NCBI GenBank assembly: GCA_934725305.1
Contig: CAKVBA010000005.1
Coordinates: 29,564-93,563, forward strand
From: an uncultured Parabacteroides sp.
Lineage (GTDB): Bacteria; Bacteroidota; Bacteroidia; Bacteroidales; Tannerellaceae
Reading direction: 5' to 3'
DNA: 64,000 nt
Shown here: one piece after another, positions 63,918 through 64,000 of the stretch
Layout of the letters: every line of letters starts with the position of its first letter
Position numbering within the stretch: position 1 is the stretch's first letter
Notes under the pieces: generated by a model
What the model was told of the DNA's origin: nothing
The model's input: only the letters and a program-made list of their open reading frames with translations
Databases searched by the model: none
Translations under genes and position numbers: made by a program

Positions 63918-64000
63918 CAGTCGGAAGTTACGAAAAGAGTGTAATTTATTGGAAATGAGCATTGGGTAATCGCTCATAATAGTAATAGGTTACGAATTAG

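Overview
The window reads as a chromosome segment of a gut-type Bacteroidales bacterium (Bacteroides or Parabacteroides; I cannot separate them from sequence alone). The grounds are many promoters with the Bacteroidetes -7 element TAnnTTTG (several with TTTG about 19-20 bp upstream), SPII lipoproteins, an S1 sulfatase, BIG2 and fimbrillin-like surface proteins, an HU/'smalltalk' pair, a long C-terminally extended S16, and the short-chain NAD-dependent threonine dehydrogenase. No rRNA, tRNA, CRISPR array, intact transposase or prophage was seen.

Layout. 1-2120: end of a thiamine operon (thiE 3' end, thiC). 2294-4860: divergent patatin-like lipase and S-type sulfatase. 4867-22080: a 17-kb tripartite efflux island with one ABC ATPase, four large MacB/FtsX-type permeases, an HlyD/MacA-like adaptor, a TolC-like channel and an NtrC-type response regulator with its histidine kinase. 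Three of its promoter regions carry the same tandem palindrome (about TGTCMAA-N3-TTKGACA, two copies 21 bp apart, spacer CTGG) upstream of a sigma-54 -24/-12 element, which wires the island into one phosphorelay-controlled regulon. 22081-24100: repeat-rich region holding a small HU-like gene and a 41-residue 'smalltalk' gene, with TTGTAACG iterons and an AT-rich tract. 24141-31350: glnS, a TPR protein, a DUF368 membrane protein, a queuosine-precursor transporter, a HAD phosphatase and cobyric acid synthase. 31548-36976: surface lipoproteins (fimbrillin-like, seven BIG2 repeats) and two L,D-transpeptidases. 37192-48097: GNAT, DUF4268, M16 peptidase, a truncated Rpn-like ORF, GltS, a Cu/Zn-efflux permease with a Fur-family regulator, S16 and EttA. 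48796-56003: a DUF4160-DUF2442 pair, two six-bladed beta-propeller lipoproteins, a PagL-like protein with a coupled lipoprotein, and an outer-membrane barrel. 56118-63320: biotin-dependent carboxylase/decarboxylase subunit, DnaB, the divergent threonine-degradation pair tdh/kbl, and a PHP-family histidinol phosphatase.

Non-coding structure is unusually rich. (i) Four copies of a ~170-bp unit at about 36990-37160, 48300-48476, 49307-49483 and 52425-52598 each hold a conserved promoter, a ~70-nt body and an intrinsic terminator, i.e. a paralogous small-RNA family. (ii) Three copies of a 343-bp non-coding element (15639-15981, 49567-49909, reverse 63318-63660) are bounded by the terminal direct repeat TTATTGTATTTTTAT and carry a ladder of ~22-bp motifs; a partial copy lies at 41095-41310. 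(iii) GC-rich hairpin clusters (CCCAGGGC..., GGGCTGAAAGCCC) fill 16040-16480 and 22205-22655. (iv) Many terminators share the core GGCTGTATCAAA. These repeats and the sigma-54 regulon are the most interesting content.
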